DNA of 64,000 nucleotides from a virus: the IMG/VR virus record IMGVR_UViG_3300010396_000003, positions 88,426 to 152,425 of that record; one strand, written 5' to 3'. Position 1 is the first letter of the stretch, and each line of letters starts with the position of its first letter. A program made the translations under genes and the position numbers. A model generated the notes under the pieces. The model was not told the origin of the DNA. It searched no databases and saw nothing but the letters and a program-made list of their open reading frames with translations. Shown in pieces: positions 34,322-42,586 of the stretch.

Positions 34322-34851
34322 TTTCCGTCCCATCCGGCAACCGCAGCGATTTCACCTCGGTCCTCCTGCATGTAATCTTGGAGCATCCCGCCCTCGAGAC
34401 CAGCATTAATGCGTTTGGCTCTACGGTCGTACAGGACAACGTTCAGAGCCGCGGCTAGATTTAAGCAATGCGCCGACGGGATGTAGAGGAAACGGTGACA
34501 CCAGCGACGATAAACCTGTGGGATCGTGCCGTCTTCTGGACCAAATATATAAACGGCTGAATCGTGTGGATGTTCATAGTCTACCAAAGAAGTTGCGCCA
34601 GGAACGAGCTCGACCGCAACAACATGAAGCTGATCTCTAGCCGGGATAAGATGGAATGGCTTGTCTGATCGCTTCCAGGTCACGTCTTTATATCCCTTCA
34701 TGCGTTCTTCGCGTGGCAGCCGTTCATATTCAGATGGATCCACACGATCACCTGTCCAAAATAGATCGTTTATTCCGAAACAGGAACAAGCGCGAATAGC
34801 CGCCGCGACATTGTGGGGATATTTCGGATTAATAAGAATGATAGCGCTCAT
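34318..34851 (-). CDS. SpoU/TrmH-family RNA methyltransferase
   Basis: A 177-residue protein from ATG at 34851 (ATGA overlap). It shows the three SpoU motifs: NVAAAIRACSCFGINDLFWTG (motif 1; here the Asn/Arg residues), VYIFGPEDGTIP (motif 2) and LYIPSAHCLNLAAALNVVLYD (motif 3), which build the trefoil knot. These enzymes 2'-O-methylate rRNA or tRNA riboses. A phage copy may modify tRNA or phage transcripts to resist host nucleases. Confidence 0.8.
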   Translation of the reverse strand: MSAIILINPKYPHNVAAAIRACSCFGINDLFWTGDRVDPSEYERLPREERMKGYKDVTWKRSDKPFHLIPARDQLHVVAVELVPGATSLVDYEHPHDSAVYIFGPEDGTIPQVYRRWCHRFLYIPSAHCLNLAAALNVVLYDRRAKRINAGLEGGMLQDYMQEDRGEIAAVAGWDGK

Positions 34852-35054
34852 TTCACCCTCACAAATATTTCTCGAATAGCAATTGGAATGATCACAAACC
34901 AAGCAACCACGAAGAATGCAATCTTCTGCAGACCACATCTCTTTTTTAGTTCGTCTCTGATGTTACTAAGGCTTAAAAGGAACAAGCCAAGCGCTAGATA
35001 TGTGAGGATGAGTGCGATTGTATTCACCAATAAATCTTTTACGGGCTCACTCAT
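34848..35054 (-). CDS. Two-span membrane protein
   Basis: Sixty-eight residues with two membrane helices (about 9-30 and 45-65) linked by a short charged loop (SNIRDELKKRCGL). ATGA overlaps on both sides. Function unknown. Confidence 0.5.
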   Translation of the reverse strand: MSEPVKDLLVNTIALILTYLALGLFLLSLSNIRDELKKRCGLQKIAFFVVAWFVIIPIAIREIFVRVK

Positions 35055-35263
35055 TTTACTTCTCCGAGTAATCTTTTGACCTTGGTTTCGTTAAGCGGTC
35101 CAAGGGCGTAGAATAATCGCAAGAGTTTGGCGCGTGTAGAAGGTTTTAGCTTCATCAGTTCACGTTCAGCGATCTTCCTGGCGGCCGCCGCGTGACAACG
35201 GCAATTACAATACCCAGCGCACGTTCCATCGCTGTTCTTTCCACAACCTTCTACATGCATCAC
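35051..35263 (-). CDS. Small Cys-rich/helical protein
   Basis: Seventy residues. The N-terminal 25 contain C, C, C and C spaced as in small zinc knuckles (VEGCGKNSDGTCAGYCNCRC); a helical basic domain follows (STRAKLLRLFYALG). Function unknown. Coupled on both sides. Confidence 0.5.
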   Translation of the reverse strand: MMHVEGCGKNSDGTCAGYCNCRCHAAAARKIAERELMKLKPSTRAKLLRLFYALGPLNETKVKRLLGEVK

Positions 35264-35676
35264 GAACCACCAAAAATCTGGCGTATCAGACCGTCAAGCG
35301 GATTGTTGTGTTCACAGGTATAAGTTACAACGAGCCCTGGCACCCGAAGTCCAACATGCTTTCCGAATGTCTGATACTCGGTTTGCACTAAATACCAGAA
35401 TAGATTTTGAATGCTATTCGAAGTGTCCGCCGCTCTGTGAATGGCAATTATTGTTGCCTGATCATTCGTGTATTTGGCGTCAACGCTGAGCCGACCGTGT
35501 TCGCGCGACCAAAACTGCCAAGCGCAATATAACTTGCGCAGATAAGGTGTGAGTTCACCTATCACCGTTTCGTTAGGTCTAATAGGCGTAGTTATCGCGA
35601 ATAGAGTTGGATCCATCTGGTCTATATCAACCAACAACTGTTCCAGTGATTTAGGGCGTTCTACTGCTTGCTCCAT
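35260..35676 (-). CDS. Hypothetical protein
   Basis: A 138-residue protein from ATG at 35676, chosen for GGAGG seven bases upstream rather than the longer frame. Alpha/beta with a conserved-looking core (RLSVDAKYTNDQATIIAIHR) and Cys near the end. It overlaps the DUF6283 gene end by 26 bases. No family recognised. Confidence 0.5.
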   Translation of the reverse strand: MEQAVERPKSLEQLLVDIDQMDPTLFAITTPIRPNETVIGELTPYLRKLYCAWQFWSREHGRLSVDAKYTNDQATIIAIHRAADTSNSIQNLFWYLVQTEYQTFGKHVGLRVPGLVVTYTCEHNNPLDGLIRQIFGGS

Positions 35677-36007
35677 CGATATCCTCCGTCGTGATATGGT
35701 GCGCCAAGAACTCTTGGCGCGATCCAAAAACCGTAATACGATTGGGCGGCAATCGTAGCACATCCTGTCGCCGTGGTGATTTGCAAATATTCGCTCGATA
35801 AATGGCAGAGCCGGCGCATTGTTGATTACTAACAGTATGGCAATCGATCAATGCTTCACCATGGGCATATTCCAGCCATTCCTCGGCTGTACTATTGCCA
35901 AGCCAACCCTTAAGCGACTTGCGAGCCCATGGGCAGTCGATACATGGTGACGTGTGTTGTTTCTTGCGTGGTTTGGCTTCCGAGCCGATGCGGAGCTGAC
36001 CCTTCAT
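35651..36007 (-). CDS. DUF6283 protein
   Basis: A 118-residue protein. PCIDCPWARKSLKGWLG, then IDCHTVSNQQCAGSAIYRAN and a late VF..R.EF..HH pattern match DUF6283, a four-Cys family in phages and actinobacteria with unknown function. The Cys residues may bind zinc or an iron-sulfur cluster. Start at ATG 36007, ATGA-coupled to the next gene upstream. Confidence 0.7.
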   Translation of the reverse strand: MKGQLRIGSEAKPRKKQHTSPCIDCPWARKSLKGWLGNSTAEEWLEYAHGEALIDCHTVSNQQCAGSAIYRANICKSPRRQDVLRLPPNRITVFGSRQEFLAHHITTEDIDGASSRTP

Positions 36008-36231
36008 GTCTTACCTCCAGACATACGATCCAATTCCTCCTGGGTTTCAACCGAGCACAGCTTATATATGTCCATCCATTCTTCGTGGCAGTCGTCGCAT
36101 GAACAGTGCTGCCACGTCTCCAAGCTTTCCATGTCGATTTCTCCGCCACTGATATTGTTCGATTTGCAAAAAGGACAGCGACTTGGATTTTTCAGGTACG
36201 CTTTCTTTTGTTCTTCAGTGAGTATTGCCAT
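36004..36231 (-). CDS. Small zinc-ribbon protein
   Basis: Seventy-five residues: SRCPFCKSNNI and HCSCDDCHEEW form a clear four-Cys ribbon, followed by MDIYKL. A widespread phage protein type, role unknown, perhaps a transcription cofactor. Start at ATG 36231. Confidence 0.6.
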   Translation of the reverse strand: MAILTEEQKKAYLKNPSRCPFCKSNNISGGEIDMESLETWQHCSCDDCHEEWMDIYKLCSVETQEELDRMSGGKT

Positions 36232-36647
36232 TATTCCTCCAAAGCCAAATGGCGGTGAACCGTATCGCCGGGTCGAACAATCCGCATAAACGATTCGGTC
36301 TTCCTCGTGATACTAATGTCCAGTTTGTCTTCGTGTTCCTGTTTTAGCGCGAGATATGTATCTTTGCCGTCGAACCGATCCGCAATGCGATCGATTTCCA
36401 ATTCAAACTCCGGGCGGCATTTTACAAAGAGTGCCAGTGCAATCAAGACAAGAATCCGATCGGTGTCGGCTAGATTCTCCATGTCGTTCTTTTCGATTAC
36501 AACTTGGAGTGAATCCTCAGGCATCAATTTGCGGAGCGCGATCTGGAGTTCATTCCACAGCGGCTCCATTAAGCCAAAACTTATATCGGCAGCATGCCCA
36601 CAACGAAGTTCTTGGATTAACCTGCGGCAATCTTCAAATGCGCTCAT
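36231..36647 (-). CDS. Hypothetical helical protein
   Basis: A 138-residue protein from ATG at 36647, with GGAGG upstream. All-alpha pattern (DTDRILVLIALALFV; RIADRFDGKDTYLALKQEHE). No motif recognised. It overlaps the YkgJ-like gene end by 14 bases. Confidence 0.5.
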   Translation of the reverse strand: MSAFEDCRRLIQELRCGHAADISFGLMEPLWNELQIALRKLMPEDSLQVVIEKNDMENLADTDRILVLIALALFVKCRPEFELEIDRIADRFDGKDTYLALKQEHEDKLDISITRKTESFMRIVRPGDTVHRHLALEE

Positions 36648-37215
36648 GTTCCTCCAATCTGTCGCGCATAATCGCGCGCAAATCCTCTGCTGGTAACTGT
36701 AACTTCTCTTTGTATGCCAAGTGGATCCACAGAGCACGATAGAGGCTAAACGTATTACCCCATTCCATCATAACGGCGTGGAGGGCGGTATGGGCCAAAC
36801 CTTCCGGTTCTTCGCCACAGTCAAAGAAGGCACAGCCGAATGGCGCCACGGCATGAATATCGCAATTACCTTCTGACGTCAGGTGAATACAACTACCGTC
36901 TTCTTTGGTTGCCGGCACCAGCGTCGGAATACGTCTAAACTTTCCTTCACTGATTACGAGCGCGCCGGGAGACGCTAATAGATTTTGCTCTGCCCAAATA
37001 TATTCATCGACGTTCCGGATCAATCCGCCACAGTCGCAGGCGCCGTCCCACGTCGTGGTACCTTTCATTGGACGGCGGCATTTGCCGCATTCTTTTGGAA
37101 TCATCCGGCCCAGATCGGCAGGGATAAGAAATCCTGGCATGACCTCACAATTAAGCCTGCAATTGTGGCAAGCGCAAGAGGTGCGCCTATAACCAAACTC
37201 GGTACGTTCGTCCAT
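36634..37215 (-). CDS. YkgJ-like Cys-cluster protein
   Basis: A 193-residue protein with the CxxxxxxCxxC...Cys layout of YkgJ-type metal-chelating proteins: CACHNCRLNCEVMPG at about 14-28, GSCIHLTSEGNCDIH at about 113-127, and PFGCAFFDCG. LLASPGALV between them is a strong further match to a phage family. It is thought to bind iron or zinc; the reaction is unknown. ATG at 37215. Confidence 0.6.
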   Translation of the reverse strand: MDERTEFGYRRTSCACHNCRLNCEVMPGFLIPADLGRMIPKECGKCRRPMKGTTTWDGACDCGGLIRNVDEYIWAEQNLLASPGALVISEGKFRRIPTLVPATKEDGSCIHLTSEGNCDIHAVAPFGCAFFDCGEEPEGLAHTALHAVMMEWGNTFSLYRALWIHLAYKEKLQLPAEDLRAIMRDRLEEHERI

Positions 37216-37216
37216 G

Positions 37217-37444
37217 TCAGTAACCTTCCAGTTTCGTGCTCTCTATCGGTGAACCCTCTTCATCGAGCGTATAGAATTCGCGGTGATCGTATTCCTGCAC
37301 GTCGCCGGCTTCACCTCCGGTCCATTCCAGTTCGCTTTCGTGTTCACGCGCATATTCAGCCGCTTCTTCCGCTGAATTGGCTTGAACAGTTGTTTCGTAA
37401 TTCACCCATGCGTCTATCTGCTTTAAAACAGTGAATTCAGCCAT
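37217..37444 (-). CDS. Small acidic phage protein
   Basis: Seventy-five residues: EFTVLKQIDAWVNYETTVQA, then SAEEAAEYAREHESE. This resembles acidic single-domain phage proteins of unknown function. Good codon use and operon position, but no motif beyond that. Two bases separate it from the next gene. Confidence 0.5.
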   Translation of the reverse strand: MAEFTVLKQIDAWVNYETTVQANSAEEAAEYAREHESELEWTGGEAGDVQEYDHREFYTLDEEGSPIESTKLEGY

Positions 37445-37456
37445 TTGGATCCTCCG

Positions 37457-38014
37457 TCAAAATTCCTTCGCGCTTCCGCACCATCTCATAACTTGATAGA
37501 TCATGGGTGATTCTCTGGTTGGATTACCGTCTGGCGCAAGAAGTCCAAGATGATAGTTACGCGCTTCTAGAATAAACATTTTCTCTGGACGTTTTGTGTC
37601 CACGTGGTCGTTGTGAATGATGGCGTATTCGGTATCGTTTTGTATGGGCCGAAGACTATGTTCCAGTCGCTTCCCGCTTAAGAATGGACAAATAGAAGAA
37701 CTGAATTCGGCGCAGCATAGGTGCACCGGACCATCCGTGAACTGGCCGGAGGCCATGCTCTGCGGACCACCTACAAAATAAAACCGGAACATTTTCTTGC
37801 CACAGATCGCACATAGATTTTCACGCTCACATTGCAATGCTTTTTCCCTGTCAATTACTCGGAAATCAGGTCTACCGTTGAACCACATAACGGTATACGG
37901 GACCGGGAAACCGGCGAATGTTGTGAGATGGCTAAGAAAGGATGGAATCTCGATCATCGATGCGCCCTCGCGCATTAAATGTTCTTCAAGATTGAATTTT
38001 TGTTTGCGTGGCAT
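37457..38014 (-). CDS. Hypothetical protein with zinc motif
   Basis: A 185-residue protein from ATG at 38014 (GGGAGG directly upstream). CAICGKKMFRFYFVGGP near residue 68 and HLCCAEFSSSICPFL later make a four-Cys site seen in a phage and actinobacterial family of unknown role. It overlaps the next gene by 29 bases. Confidence 0.55.
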   Translation of the reverse strand: MPRKQKFNLEEHLMREGASMIEIPSFLSHLTTFAGFPVPYTVMWFNGRPDFRVIDREKALQCERENLCAICGKKMFRFYFVGGPQSMASGQFTDGPVHLCCAEFSSSICPFLSGKRLEHSLRPIQNDTEYAIIHNDHVDTKRPEKMFILEARNYHLGLLAPDGNPTRESPMIYQVMRWCGSAKEF

Positions 38015-38177
38015 AAGCCTCCCGAACAATCTGCTTTGCTTCCTCGGGAAGCATGCCGTAGGTTTTAGGCGTGCCGTAAGACAGCGAGCCAATGATGTGC
38101 CCAACCATGGCAATGGCCTCGCGTGTAGTCAAGGCACTCGTGTACCAAATTGCGATTTCGCGTTCTTGGTCGGTCAT
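37986..38177 (-). CDS. Small helical protein
   Basis: Sixty-three residues, helical (REIAIWYTSALTTREAIAMV). Start ATG 38177, ATGA-coupled to the gene upstream. No family recognised. Confidence 0.45.
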   Translation of the reverse strand: MTDQEREIAIWYTSALTTREAIAMVGHIIGSLSYGTPKTYGMLPEEAKQIVREAYATQTKIQS

Positions 38178-38371
38178 GACTCACCGTCCTTCACCACGAC
38201 AACGCTCATCTTGAATTCGCCAATTCGCTTGTGTTTCAGGCGTTCATCGCTAAGAACGTCTTCTACGGCACGCGATGTGGCAACGCGCAGATTGTAACCT
38301 TCGCCAGACTTGCTGATTGTTACGTGACCTGGCATTCCATCGAAAGCATGAGCAAGAACCTGAACTTTCAT
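38174..38371 (-). CDS. Small beta-rich protein
   Basis: Sixty-five residues from ATG at 38371, which overlaps the preceding stop. Pattern GHVTISKSGEGYNLRVATSR suggests a small beta domain. Function unknown. Confidence 0.45.
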   Translation of the reverse strand: MKVQVLAHAFDGMPGHVTISKSGEGYNLRVATSRAVEDVLSDERLKHKRIGEFKMSVVVVKDGES

Positions 38372-38751
38372 CTTTGCGCCTTTCTTTGCTTTAATTTGCG
38401 CTCCAAGAGATCGATTCTGCGATACTGACCAATGCGTAGACACGGCCCTTGTGTGTCGTTACCTGTAAAACAGGCTGTCTCGCCACAGTTTATGTGGTGT
38501 GGAATACGTGCAAGTGCAAATCTCGCTTCGGCAATTCTTGCCTTAAGAATATCGATGTGGCGGTTATCGTTATAAATCTCTGCCGCACCGATACGGCAGG
38601 AATTGCATAGGGTTTTGGGTTGCCAGTCAGCATCAAATGCTGGCTCCAAGCGATCCTTGGAGCCACACATTTGACAGTAGTCCACCGGTTTCAGATCCTC
38701 CAGTGGAGTATCGCTATGCGACTGCGGCTTTTGTTTTTGCCTTCTTCCCAT
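38368..38751 (-). CDS. HNH-like/zinc-ribbon protein
   Basis: A 127-residue protein from ATG at 38751 (GAGG upstream). CQMCGSKDRLEPAFD and CNSCR form a CxxC...CxxC site spaced like the finger of recombination-endonuclease VII/HNH-type proteins, but no HNH active-site His is obvious. A basic helix (LKARIAEARFALARI) and C-terminal basic tail follow. It overlaps the end of parB. Confidence 0.45.
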   Translation of the reverse strand: MGRRQKQKPQSHSDTPLEDLKPVDYCQMCGSKDRLEPAFDADWQPKTLCNSCRIGAAEIYNDNRHIDILKARIAEARFALARIPHHINCGETACFTGNDTQGPCLRIGQYRRIDLLERKLKQRKAQR

Positions 38752-40246
38752 CAGCCTCGCCTTTCTTGACCTGCGTTTCCAATTTCGCAAGCTGCGCCTT
38801 ATTCATTGATGCTTTTTTGGCGAGCTCTCCCATTGGAAGTTTGAGAACCTTGGCGGTGGCTTCCATATTGTCGGCTTTGACGGTTTGGGACGAATAGAAC
38901 CATAGTTCCGAATCGGCAATCATGATTTGATACGTCCATTGGGGGATTTCTGCCGCACTGATTTTGGCAAGCATCTTTCTGACGGTAGCGCCGAAATCCT
39001 TTTCGACGTACTTCCCCTTGACGACGTCCCAACCCATGGCATTGCACAATCCTCGAGCCGTGTCATTGCTCAAGTTATCGATTGCCCAATCCAACACGGC
39101 GCGTTGCTGAACTTCGCCAATGTCGTATTTCGTTTTGGCGATTTCAGCAAAGACAAGACCGCGGCGCCGAATCTCTGTCTTGCGCTTTTTCTCGGCTTCT
39201 CGTTGCTTTTTCTGCGCTGTATCTGCCGATGGATCACGGTAGACCTGCCAATGGACCTTGCATTTCGTGTTGTCGCAGATACGGATGACCTGCCCAAGTT
39301 TTGCATTCTGTTTCTCATGGGCATGACCGACAACTTCGACAACAATGCCTTCGGTGGTGTCGTTGCATTTTTTGTCGGCAAGGACCCATTCAATTGCTCC
39401 CTTGGCTTTCACGCCGGCCCAGCCGCCAACGGTCAAATGAACCGCCTTGGGATGTGCGGCAAGCTGTTTTTCAAGAAGCACCTCGCACTTCTTGCCATAA
39501 CAGACATTGTCGGTACAGGTGTCGTTATCCTTGATGTCCGGAAACAGCATTGAATTTGCACCAGTGCGCTTCGGACATCCGGTACACGCCCCGGCAGCCG
39601 GTAGTAATTCTGCATCCTTGATGTCGAATGGTGCGTCCTTTAGTCGTCGGTGAAATTGTTCTTGGATTTGGTATGCCAATTGATGTGGCGAGCCAAATGT
39701 ATCTCCGCGATCTTCCTTGAGCCAGGTAAGAATTTCCTTTTGGTGTTCTGGTTGTTGCCGCGCGATCAGAATCGCATGGGATAGCGTGAACTTATTAGTC
39801 CGAAACATTTTTTGTGCTTCGGAAATAAGGTTCACAAGGACCAAGCGCATACGAATGTAGGATTCCGACTTCCCGACGCGCAGACTGATGTTCTTTGGGT
39901 CTCCTTGAATACGTTGATATCCAAGTGCTTCATCTAGGGGATGAAGGTCCGCGCGTTGAAGATTCTCGATGTTCTGAATTTCTGCAATTTCTGCCTCGTT
40001 CAGATCATCGCGGTTTAGACACGGTACAGTCTTGAGACCAGCTAAACCGGCCGCGCGCCAACGCCGCTCACCAGCGATAATGCGGAAAGTTCCAGAGCCA
40101 TTCTGTGGAATGACCAGAATCGGCTGGAGGATTCCGTGCGTTTTGATTGTGTCCGCGAGTTCGCCCATCTGCTCTTTATCGAACTGCTTTCGCGGATTGT
40201 TTGGATCAACCGAAAGATTACCTATCGGAACTTCAATTAGATTCAT
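38714..40246 (-). CDS. parB: ParB/Srx-family partition protein
   Basis: A 510-residue protein. N-terminal ParB domain: DPNNPRKQFD (about 14-23), HGILQPILV (37-45), IIAGERRWRAA (about 56-66, the GxRRxxA CTP/nucleotide motif) and NIENLQRADL. A KorB/HTH-like middle (LRVGKSESYIRMRLVLVNLI) is followed by a Cys-rich segment (ACTGCPKRTGAN, CTDNVCYGKKC) and a long Lys-rich C-terminal half. ParB proteins segregate plasmids and plasmid-prophages, but large phages also use them as regulators. No parA neighbours it here. Confidence 0.85.
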   Translation of the reverse strand: MNLIEVPIGNLSVDPNNPRKQFDKEQMGELADTIKTHGILQPILVIPQNGSGTFRIIAGERRWRAAGLAGLKTVPCLNRDDLNEAEIAEIQNIENLQRADLHPLDEALGYQRIQGDPKNISLRVGKSESYIRMRLVLVNLISEAQKMFRTNKFTLSHAILIARQQPEHQKEILTWLKEDRGDTFGSPHQLAYQIQEQFHRRLKDAPFDIKDAELLPAAGACTGCPKRTGANSMLFPDIKDNDTCTDNVCYGKKCEVLLEKQLAAHPKAVHLTVGGWAGVKAKGAIEWVLADKKCNDTTEGIVVEVVGHAHEKQNAKLGQVIRICDNTKCKVHWQVYRDPSADTAQKKQREAEKKRKTEIRRRGLVFAEIAKTKYDIGEVQQRAVLDWAIDNLSNDTARGLCNAMGWDVVKGKYVEKDFGATVRKMLAKISAAEIPQWTYQIMIADSELWFYSSQTVKADNMEATAKVLKLPMGELAKKASMNKAQLAKLETQVKKGEADGKKAKTKAAVA

Positions 40247-40409
40247 TGTTCTCCCTTTCGAGAATTTGACCGATATTCATTAATGCGGTGCTTCCACAAA
40301 CCGGACAGTGTCCGTTCTTGGCAGACGTGATCATATGGCAGTCCTGACAAAGGGTCGCAGATTGCAATGGAATAGCGTCCACATGAACGGACACCTGTTT
40401 CTTCGCCAT
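40233..40409 (-). CDS. Small zinc-ribbon protein
   Basis: Fifty-eight residues from ATG at 40409 with GGAGG upstream. CQDCHMIT and CPVCGST make a standard four-Cys ribbon. It ends inside the first codons of parB, so the two are translated together. Possible partner of ParB; unproven. Confidence 0.55.
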   Translation of the reverse strand: MAKKQVSVHVDAIPLQSATLCQDCHMITSAKNGHCPVCGSTALMNIGQILERENNESN

Positions 40410-40421
40410 GCTACCTCCGGG

Positions 40422-40430
40422 CTGGATTTG
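40422..40430 (-). promoter_or_regulatory. AAATCCAAA-like leader element (CAAATCCAG)
   Basis: Thirteen bases upstream of the ATG at 40409, just before GGAGG; a weaker copy of the element found at seven other minus-strand gene starts. Confidence 0.35.
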
Positions 40431-40432
40431 GT

Positions 40433-40807
40433 TTAGGCGGCTTTGATCTTGCGCATCATGCCAGACGCGACATGAAGTAAAAGCTTCCGGTCGCGCTCTC
40501 CAAGCTTTGGAATAATACGAAGGAATGGGGCAAGGCTCTTGGATTTGACCGTCGAACCGTTGGCCGTTGTTGCTGCTGTGATACTGCCAAGGTTCGCCGG
40601 TGCCTTGATGCTTGGATCGACAAAAATCTGATAGAGCGGGATTTCCATGGCGCGCGCCATCTTCTCCAAAGTCTCAACTGACGGCACGGTATGACCGTTC
40701 TCCACGCGGCTAATATAGCAGCGCAAGAGTCCGGTGCGTTTCTCGATGTCACCCTGCGACATCTTCTTTTCTTCACGTAACTGTTGCAGCCTTTCTCCGA
40801 TAATCAT
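40433..40807 (-). CDS. XRE-family helix-turn-helix regulator
   Basis: A 124-residue Cro/CI-type protein. HTH: IIGERLQQLREEKKMSQGDI and EKRTGLLRCYISRVENGHTV match the XRE pattern exactly, with PSVETLEKMARAMEI completing the domain. The C-terminal 60 residues are helical and likely dimerise. It could control the ParB operon or lysogeny-type decisions. Start at ATG 40807 with GGGAG. Confidence 0.85.
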   Translation of the reverse strand: MIIGERLQQLREEKKMSQGDIEKRTGLLRCYISRVENGHTVPSVETLEKMARAMEIPLYQIFVDPSIKAPANLGSITAATTANGSTVKSKSLAPFLRIIPKLGERDRKLLLHVASGMMRKIKAA

Positions 40808-40822
40808 TGTTTCTCCCTTGTT

Positions 40823-40831
40823 TTTGGATTT
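40823..40831 (-). promoter_or_regulatory. AAATCCAAA leader element
   Basis: On the minus strand AAATCCAAA lies 16 bases upstream of the regulator's ATG, followed by AACAAGGGAG. Same arrangement as at 50279, 58149, 59492 and 63124. Confidence 0.45.
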
Positions 40832-40848
40832 GTAATTCTGAAAACGTT

Positions 40849-41028
40849 TTAATCAACTTCCTTAACGGTGGTTCTGACGACGATTGGCGACTTCTTTTGC
40901 CGATCGGCGAATTGGATGGCACGTTCTTTATTAATATAGACCCGAGCAAACTTCTCGCCATCCTTGTAAAACACTGTTGTTTGCCAGTGCTGATGCTTCC
41001 GGCGTCTATCGGTGAACGTTCGTTTCAT
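40849..41028 (-). CDS. Small basic protein
   Basis: Fifty-nine residues from ATG at 41028 with an almost perfect AAAGGAGG ribosome site. A beta-hairpin-like part (HWQTTVFYKDGEKFARVYIN) is followed by a helix. Net positive charge suggests nucleic-acid binding. Not recognised. Confidence 0.5.
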   Translation of the reverse strand: MKRTFTDRRRKHQHWQTTVFYKDGEKFARVYINKERAIQFADRQKKSPIVVRTTVKEVD

Positions 41029-41329
41029 CGTGACCTCCTTTCAGAAGATTTAAATCAAGCGGGATTCGTTCTATCAGGTGGCCGCAGACGATTACATCTT
41101 TGCGTCCCATCATCTTGGGCCGCGAATCCAATTCAAACGGGTCGGAAACAATCTCAAAATATTCTCTTGCCATACAGCGGTTTGTTGGTTCAACGCGGCT
41201 AAGGGAAACGCGCCGCGCAAAGAATGTCTTGCCCTGGGCGGCTAGCCAGCGGTCTTTTATTTTGGGGTTACGCAAATCCTGACAGCGTAATGCCATTATG
41301 GGGTTGTCAGTAATGCGAAGGTGAATCAC
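41006..41329 (-). CDS. Hypothetical protein
   Basis: A 107-residue protein; the ordered part is LRNPKIKDRWLAAQGKTFFA and the C-terminal half is beta-rich with a conserved-looking Cys. It overlaps the next gene start by 23 bases and the membrane-protein gene before it by four. Function unknown. Confidence 0.5.
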   Translation of the reverse strand: MIHLRITDNPIMALRCQDLRNPKIKDRWLAAQGKTFFARRVSLSRVEPTNRCMAREYFEIVSDPFELDSRPKMMGRKDVIVCGHLIERIPLDLNLLKGGHDETNVHR

Positions 41330-41940
41330 CGGCGAAGACTCGCCATCTGCGCCGACACTTCTAGGCGCTTAACCCTGGCAGCGTGTTCGATAATGGTGAA
41401 CGTAGTGAAAAATCCGGCAGCGAGTGCCAGTAATACCAATAGAAATACCAGCGTATTTGAATCGCGATTATCATCGTCAAATACGCTCGTGACGTCCCGC
41501 AAAATCTCTGGCATCGCGCGTATCGCATCGATAGTGTTATAGACCTGCGCAAACGTGTTATAGGCCGCAATGCCGCCGCTTGCAAAGTCGCGGTTACGCC
41601 AAAAGGATTGCCAGCTTGAAATGGTTATGCCAATACCCGAGCCGATGATTGGGAGAATAATCACCAAGTACCCGAGCTCGATCATGGCGTTGACATAACG
41701 AGGTGCCAATAGAACATGGCCGTGATAATGAATGGTACCAGCCAGATATCCAAGTACGAATAGATAGCACCAAGTGAATCCGCAGCCGGACATAATTGCG
41801 GCGCACCAAGTAACGAAATGCGTGAATCCGCCCTGTGCTTTCGACTCAATCCACGTGCGCCCGACGCCCCAAGCATTGAGCCAGCTAATACCAAAGTTCA
41901 GAATCCAGATGAAAAAGAAACCGATTCCAAGTCCGCTCAT
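41326..41940 (-). CDS. Conserved multi-span membrane protein
   Basis: A 204-residue protein from ATG at 41940 (GGAGAG upstream). Four or five membrane helices: about 4-22, 35-65, 85-105 and 167-190. WNAWGVGRTWIESKAQGGFT after the first span is a segment I recall from phage membrane proteins of this size, function unknown. It may act in exclusion or lysis timing. Confidence 0.55.
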   Translation of the reverse strand: MSGLGIGFFFIWILNFGISWLNAWGVGRTWIESKAQGGFTHFVTWCAAIMSGCGFTWCYLFVLGYLAGTIHYHGHVLLAPRYVNAMIELGYLVIILPIIGSGIGITISSWQSFWRNRDFASGGIAAYNTFAQVYNTIDAIRAMPEILRDVTSVFDDDNRDSNTLVFLLVLLALAAGFFTTFTIIEHAARVKRLEVSAQMASLRR

Positions 41941-41941
41941 T

Positions 41942-42421
41942 CTATTTCTCTCCTGAGACAGGTTCCATGCACCGTCCATTTGTTTCGCAAACCAACCTCA
42001 AAAGACTTGCAGCAACTTCTGCAACATCTTCGGGACAATTCGCATCATCAAACCTCAACCTATAAGCGGTCGGCCATAGGTATTCACATAATGAATTACT
42101 TGTATTCCATCCCATAAATAACCCGTAAGCTATTTCAGGATCCAAGCCGAGAACTCTTTTGGAATGTCTTTCGCAAAACCTGCGGATACTTGCCGGACCG
42201 GTTATATAGTCGTCGTCGATTTTCTTGAGAACGGCTATGGATCCGCCAATACAGCACAACGTTCCACACGGCGGAACCTTTCGCGCTATTCCGTCCATAC
42301 TACTGTAATAACCAGGCGTGTCTGTTTTTCTCCAGGAAGACATTCCAAAGCCGCGTCCATGCTCTCGTTGGATGAATGGGATTAGCTTTTCCAGAACGAA
42401 TTTCTTTTGCCTCGCATTCAC
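41942..42421 (-). CDS. CCI-motif phage protein, paralog of 11960-12451
   Basis: A 159-residue protein with PPCGTLCCIGGSIAVL near residue 50 and AYGLFMGWNTSNSLCEYLWP further on, the same two landmarks as the plus-strand gene at 11960-12451. A small Cys-based metal site is likely. Function unknown. The start ATG 42421 has AAAGGA far upstream, so start is moderately certain. Confidence 0.6.
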   Translation of the reverse strand: MNARQKKFVLEKLIPFIQREHGRGFGMSSWRKTDTPGYYSSMDGIARKVPPCGTLCCIGGSIAVLKKIDDDYITGPASIRRFCERHSKRVLGLDPEIAYGLFMGWNTSNSLCEYLWPTAYRLRFDDANCPEDVAEVAASLLRLVCETNGRCMEPVSGEK

Positions 42422-42441
42422 AGTGATTATCCTTTCTTATC

Positions 42442-42585
42442 TTATGGAACGGTGAAGGTGGATTTGCAGCGATTACACCTATAGCCGTGGTCGCCGTTTA
42501 CTAAATCAATGTCGCGTGATTCGCAATCTGGACAAATTGGGTCGCCATTGTCGTCGTAATCGCATTCCACGTCAAAATCTTCCAC
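42442..42585 (-). CDS. 47-residue zinc-ribbon protein
   Basis: GTG start at 42585 with AGGAGC six bases upstream, overlapping nothing but one base from the previous stop. ICPDCESR and YRCNRCKST give a clean CxxC...CxxC ribbon, preceded by an acidic arm. Function unknown. Confidence 0.5.
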   Translation of the reverse strand: MEDFDVECDYDDNGDPICPDCESRDIDLVNGDHGYRCNRCKSTFTVP

Positions 42586-42586
42586 G